8,182 nucleotides of DNA from CAMLHU01 sp031393795 (lineage in GTDB: Bacteria; Gemmatimonadota; Gemmatimonadetes; Gemmatimonadales; GWC2-71-9): assembly GCA_031393795.1 (NCBI GenBank), contig JANMWE010000035.1, positions 1-8,182 of the forward strand, in the 5' to 3' direction. The notes beneath the pieces are model-generated. The model saw nothing but the letters and a program-made list of their open reading frames with translations, was not told the origin of the DNA and searched no databases. A program made the position numbers and the translations under genes. Below, in pieces: positions 5,933 to 8,182 of this stretch (its first letter is position 1; every line of letters begins with the position of its first letter).

Positions 5933-7320
5933 TGGTGCGCGAGATCTTCATCCAGGCGGCGTACCTCGTCGCCAGCGTCCTCTTCATCTTCGGGCTCCGG
6001 AGCCTGACCAAGGCCGACGAGGCCCGGCGCGGGATGAACTTCGCCGCGCTCGGCATGCTGGTGGCGATCGTGGGGACGCTGGTGCACCAGGACATCGTCC
6101 GCTACGACTGGATCATCGCCGGGCTGGTCCTCGGCACCGTCATCGGCTATCCGCTGGGGATGTTCGTGCCGATGACCGCGATGCCCCAGCGGATCGCGAT
6201 CTCCCACCTCTTCGGGGCCTTGGCGGCCACCCTCGTTGGCATCGCGGAGTACTGGAATCTCTCGCACGCCGGCGGGGTGCCGCGCGGCACGATGGCGGCG
6301 CTGGGGTTCGAGGTCCTGTTCGGGTCGCTGACGGTCACCGGCAGCTTCATGGCGTTCGGCAAGCTGCAGGAGATCCTGCCGGGCCGACCGGTGACGTATC
6401 CGGGACAGAATACGGTGAACATCACGCTCTTCTTCACCACGGTGGGGCTCTTCGGCTATCTCGTGGTGCATCCTGAAGCCTCGATGGTGTTCTACGTCAT
6501 GGCGGGGCTCGCCTTCCTGAGCGGCATCTTCATGGTGCTCCCTATCGGGGGCGCCGACATGCCGGTGGTCATCTCGCTGCTCAACTCGTACGCCGGGCTG
6601 GCGAGCGCGGCCACCGGCTTCGCGATCCACAACAACGTGCTCATCATCGCCGGCGCGCTCGATGGGGCATCGGGCTTCCTGCTGTCGATCCTGATGTCGA
6701 AGGCGATGAACCGGAGCTTCGGCAACATCCTTTTCGGCGCCTTCGGGAGCCCCGCGGCCGCCGGGGCCGCGCGGTCGTCCGTCGGACTCACCGTCCGGTC
6801 GATCTCGCCCGAGGACGCCGCGATGCAGATCGGGTACGCGGGGTCCGTGATCATCGTGCCGGGGTACGGGCTGGCGGTCTCACAGGCGCAGCATATCGTT
6901 CGCGAACTGGCCGACCTGGTCGAGAAGCGGGGGGGCGAGGTGAAGTACGCCATCCACCCGGTGGCCGGCCGGATGCCTGGACATATGAACGTGCTCCTGG
7001 CCGAAGCGAACATCCCGTACGACCGGTTGTATGACATGGAGGAGATCAACGACCAGTTCGCCCAGGCGGATGTGGCCATCGTCATCGGGGCCAACGACGT
7101 CGTCAATCCGGCCGCCCGGAACGACAAGTCCAGTCCCATCTACGGCATGCCGATCCTCAACGCCGACCAGGCCAAGAGCGTAATCGTCCTGAAGCGCTCG
7201 ATGAATCCCGGGTTCGCCGGCATCGAGAATGAACTTTTCTACGATCCCAGGACCGCGATGCTCTTCGGCGACGCCAAGGCGTCGCTATCCAAGCTCGTGA
7301 CCGAGATCAAATCCCTCTGA
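5932..7320 (+). CDS. pntB: NAD(P)(+) transhydrogenase beta subunit
   Basis: PntB supplies most of the proton channel and the NADP(H)-binding domain III. The 462 residues are the usual length. Multiple hydrophobic helices run from about 7 to 255. MTAMPQRIAISHLFGAL (81-97) places His92 where E. coli PntB has the proton-pathway histidine (His91). GGADMPVVISLLNSYAGLA (206-224) and GALDGASG (241-248) are conserved in the membrane domain. Domain III has PGYGLAVSQAQH (310-321), HPVAGRMPGHMNVLLAEA (342-359), VIGANDVVNPAA (384-395) and KRSMNPGFAGIENELFY (421-437), the last two forming the NADP(H) site. The start at 5932 follows GGGAGGGG (5917-5924) and overlaps the pntAB stop (TAATG). All expected residues appear intact, so the enzyme should be active. 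Confidence 0.96.
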   Translation: MVREIFIQAAYLVASVLFIFGLRSLTKADEARRGMNFAALGMLVAIVGTLVHQDIVRYDWIIAGLVLGTVIGYPLGMFVPMTAMPQRIAISHLFGALAATLVGIAEYWNLSHAGGVPRGTMAALGFEVLFGSLTVTGSFMAFGKLQEILPGRPVTYPGQNTVNITLFFTTVGLFGYLVVHPEASMVFYVMAGLAFLSGIFMVLPIGGADMPVVISLLNSYAGLASAATGFAIHNNVLIIAGALDGASGFLLSILMSKAMNRSFGNILFGAFGSPAAAGAARSSVGLTVRSISPEDAAMQIGYAGSVIIVPGYGLAVSQAQHIVRELADLVEKRGGEVKYAIHPVAGRMPGHMNVLLAEANIPYDRLYDMEEINDQFAQADVAIVIGANDVVNPAARNDKSSPIYGMPILNADQAKSVIVLKRSMNPGFAGIENELFYDPRTAMLFGDAKASLSKLVTEIKSL

Positions 7321-7339
7321 ACTCACTCCGGAGATCCTT

Positions 7340-7999
7340 ATGCGTCGATCCTTCCTGCTTTCGTTGACCGCCGCGGCGGTCCTTGTCACCTCCGGCGCCG
7401 CCCAGGCCGGTCCCTGCGCCGACAAGGGCCCCAAGCTTCCCGCCGCCGGGAACTGGGTGACGTATCACTCGGACAGCGGCGACATCAAGATGACCTACAT
7501 CGGTCACGAGACCGCCGGCGAACGCCTGGAGATGACCGTGAACCGTACAGGGCGGAACGGCCAGCCGATGAACGGCGTGGTCCAGATGGTGGTGCCGGGG
7601 TATCCGTACGAGATGACCCAGGTCACCGAGATGGTGATGCAGATGGGCGATCAGCCGCCGATGAAGATGAGCGGCGATATGCTCGCCATGATGCGGAGCC
7701 GGATGCCGGCCAACAACCAGCTCTCCGCCGACGCCTGCGCGCGGCTCGTCACGGTCGGGAGGGAGAGCATCACGGTGCCGGCCGGGACCTTCCAGACCAC
7801 CCACTATCGCGATGCCCAGACCAGCACCGATGTCTGGGTCGACAAGGGCGTGCCCTTCGGCATGGTGAAGGTCATCAATGGTGGGCGGACCATGGTCCTT
7901 TCCGAGAAGGGGACCGGTGGCCACACGGCGATCACCGGCACCCCGCAGGAGATGGGAGCGGGGATGCGGGGCGGGCCGGGGGGACGGCGGCCGAACTAG
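7340..7999 (+). CDS. Exported Met-rich protein of unknown function (possibly LolA/DUF3108-like fold)
   Basis: The 219-residue protein starts at ATG 7340 after GGAG (7330-7333) with good spacing. MRRSFLLSLTAAAVLV then SGAAQA-GP is a clear signal peptide with cleavage likely after residue 23. The mature part has only two cysteines (26 and 133), a likely disulfide. Twelve methionines fall within residues 77-122, with MVMQM, MKM and MLAMM clusters. Residues 143-178 (SITVPAGTFQTTHYR and DVWVDKGVPFGMVKV) resemble the beta-strand pattern of DUF3108/LolA-type periplasmic proteins, but I cannot name a family. The end is Gly/Arg-rich (MRGGPGGRRPN). It begins 19 bases after pntB in the same direction, so it may be cotranscribed with the transhydrogenase operon; any functional link is unknown. 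Its 3' end from 7906 is repeated in inverted form at the right edge of the window. Confidence 0.8.
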   Translation: MRRSFLLSLTAAAVLVTSGAAQAGPCADKGPKLPAAGNWVTYHSDSGDIKMTYIGHETAGERLEMTVNRTGRNGQPMNGVVQMVVPGYPYEMTQVTEMVMQMGDQPPMKMSGDMLAMMRSRMPANNQLSADACARLVTVGRESITVPAGTFQTTHYRDAQTSTDVWVDKGVPFGMVKVINGGRTMVLSEKGTGGHTAITGTPQEMGAGMRGGPGGRRPN

Positions 8000-8182
8000 C
8001 CCAGCGCGGGAACCGTCCCGAGCAGAGCGAGGGACCTGGCTCGACAAGCTAGGTCCCTCGCTCTGCTCCGGACGGTTCCCGCCCTGGGCTAGTACGGCCG
8101 CCGTCCCCCCGCCCCGCCCCGCCACCCCGCTCCCCAAACCGGCCGGGTGCCGGGGAACGCCGTGGGGCCACCGGTACCCAGC
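7906..8182. repeat. Long inverted repeat reaching the window end, probable foldback artefact
   Basis: Bases 8051-8182 are the reverse complement of 7906-8037 without any gap: 114 of 132 match by my count. The first 67 bases from the centre have four mismatches, the outer 65 have fourteen. All 18 mismatches are transversions. The left arm is the real 3' end of the secreted-protein gene plus its hairpin; the right arm carries an inverted, corrupted copy of both, including its stop codon (CTA at 8089-8091). The symmetry is still present at the final base, so the true extent is unknown. Mutational divergence would give many transitions, so base-calling error in a snap-back molecule is more likely. 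Confidence 0.85.
8016..8034. repeat. 19-bp dispersed repeat, copy 2, in a hairpin after the last stop codon
   Basis: TCCCGAGCAGAGCGAGGGA differs at one base from 1794-1812. Its reverse complement is at 8054-8072 with one change, and the fold closes on a five-base loop, CGACA (8042-8046). The inner stem could be the natural transcription end of the pnt operon, although no T-run follows and the outer part of the arm is suspect. Confidence 0.6.

Noticed and set aside
5680..6630. Minus-strand open frame (316 codons) opposite pntAB and pntB
   Set aside because: The product is low-complexity His/Arg/Glu-rich and overlaps two certain genes.
7307..8137. Minus-strand open frame (276 codons) opposite the secreted protein gene
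   Set aside because: It begins inside the suspect inverted copy, is His/Gly/Arg-rich and overlaps a gene with a good start site and signal peptide.
8051..8182. Right arm read as a second, diverged gene copy on the minus strand
   Set aside because: The reading frame and stop are preserved only because there are no indels. The changes are all transversions and mostly alter amino acids, which does not look like a gene under selection.

Overview
The window is GC-rich bacterial chromosome (coding parts look close to 70% GC) with tightly packed genes and ordinary housekeeping or envelope content. The adjacent TIGR03546/TIGR03545-type pair, a split-alpha transhydrogenase (pntAA-pntAB-pntB) and general protein style suggest Gemmatimonadota or a similar GC-rich environmental lineage. 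There is no rRNA or other marker here to prove it. No tRNA, rRNA, CRISPR array, integrase or transposase gene was seen.

Layout. On the minus strand at the left edge (1-437) is the N-terminal third of an EttA-like ABC-F translation factor, possibly read from a leaderless promoter. An 88-bp divergent gap with GGCGGGTA-type octamers separates it from a secreted PQQ-dependent sorbosone/glucose dehydrogenase-like protein (526-1776) whose TTG start is set by a strong ribosome binding site. A hairpin covers that gene's stop codon and is followed by a 19-bp repeat that recurs near the right end. Next come a small membrane protein (1837-2358) and a large AsmA-like membrane-anchored protein (2363-4153), four bases apart and so probably one operon. 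A 373-bp gap of lower GC follows. It holds an imperfect foldback element (4191-4415) and a probable promoter. The pnt operon (4527-7320) then encodes the proton-translocating NAD(P) transhydrogenase, its three genes overlapping by one base each, followed 19 bases later by a small secreted Met-rich protein (7340-7999).

How the genes work together. PntAA, PntAB and PntB form one inner-membrane complex that couples the proton gradient to NADPH formation. The TIGR03546/03545 pair probably acts together in the envelope, function unknown. The dehydrogenase and the Met-rich protein are exported. EttA acts on ribosomes.

Right end. From 8051 to the last base the sequence is an inverted, gap-free copy of 7906-8037, with 18 mismatches in 132 bases by my count, every one a transversion, and denser in the outer half. 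This looks more like a foldback or contig-end artefact seeded at a natural hairpin than a biological duplication, so the last ~130 bases should not be trusted. I found no clearly new biological system. The best biological leads are the foldback element upstream of pnt, the frame-breaking octamer repeat inside the dehydrogenase gene, and the Met-rich exported protein behind pntB.
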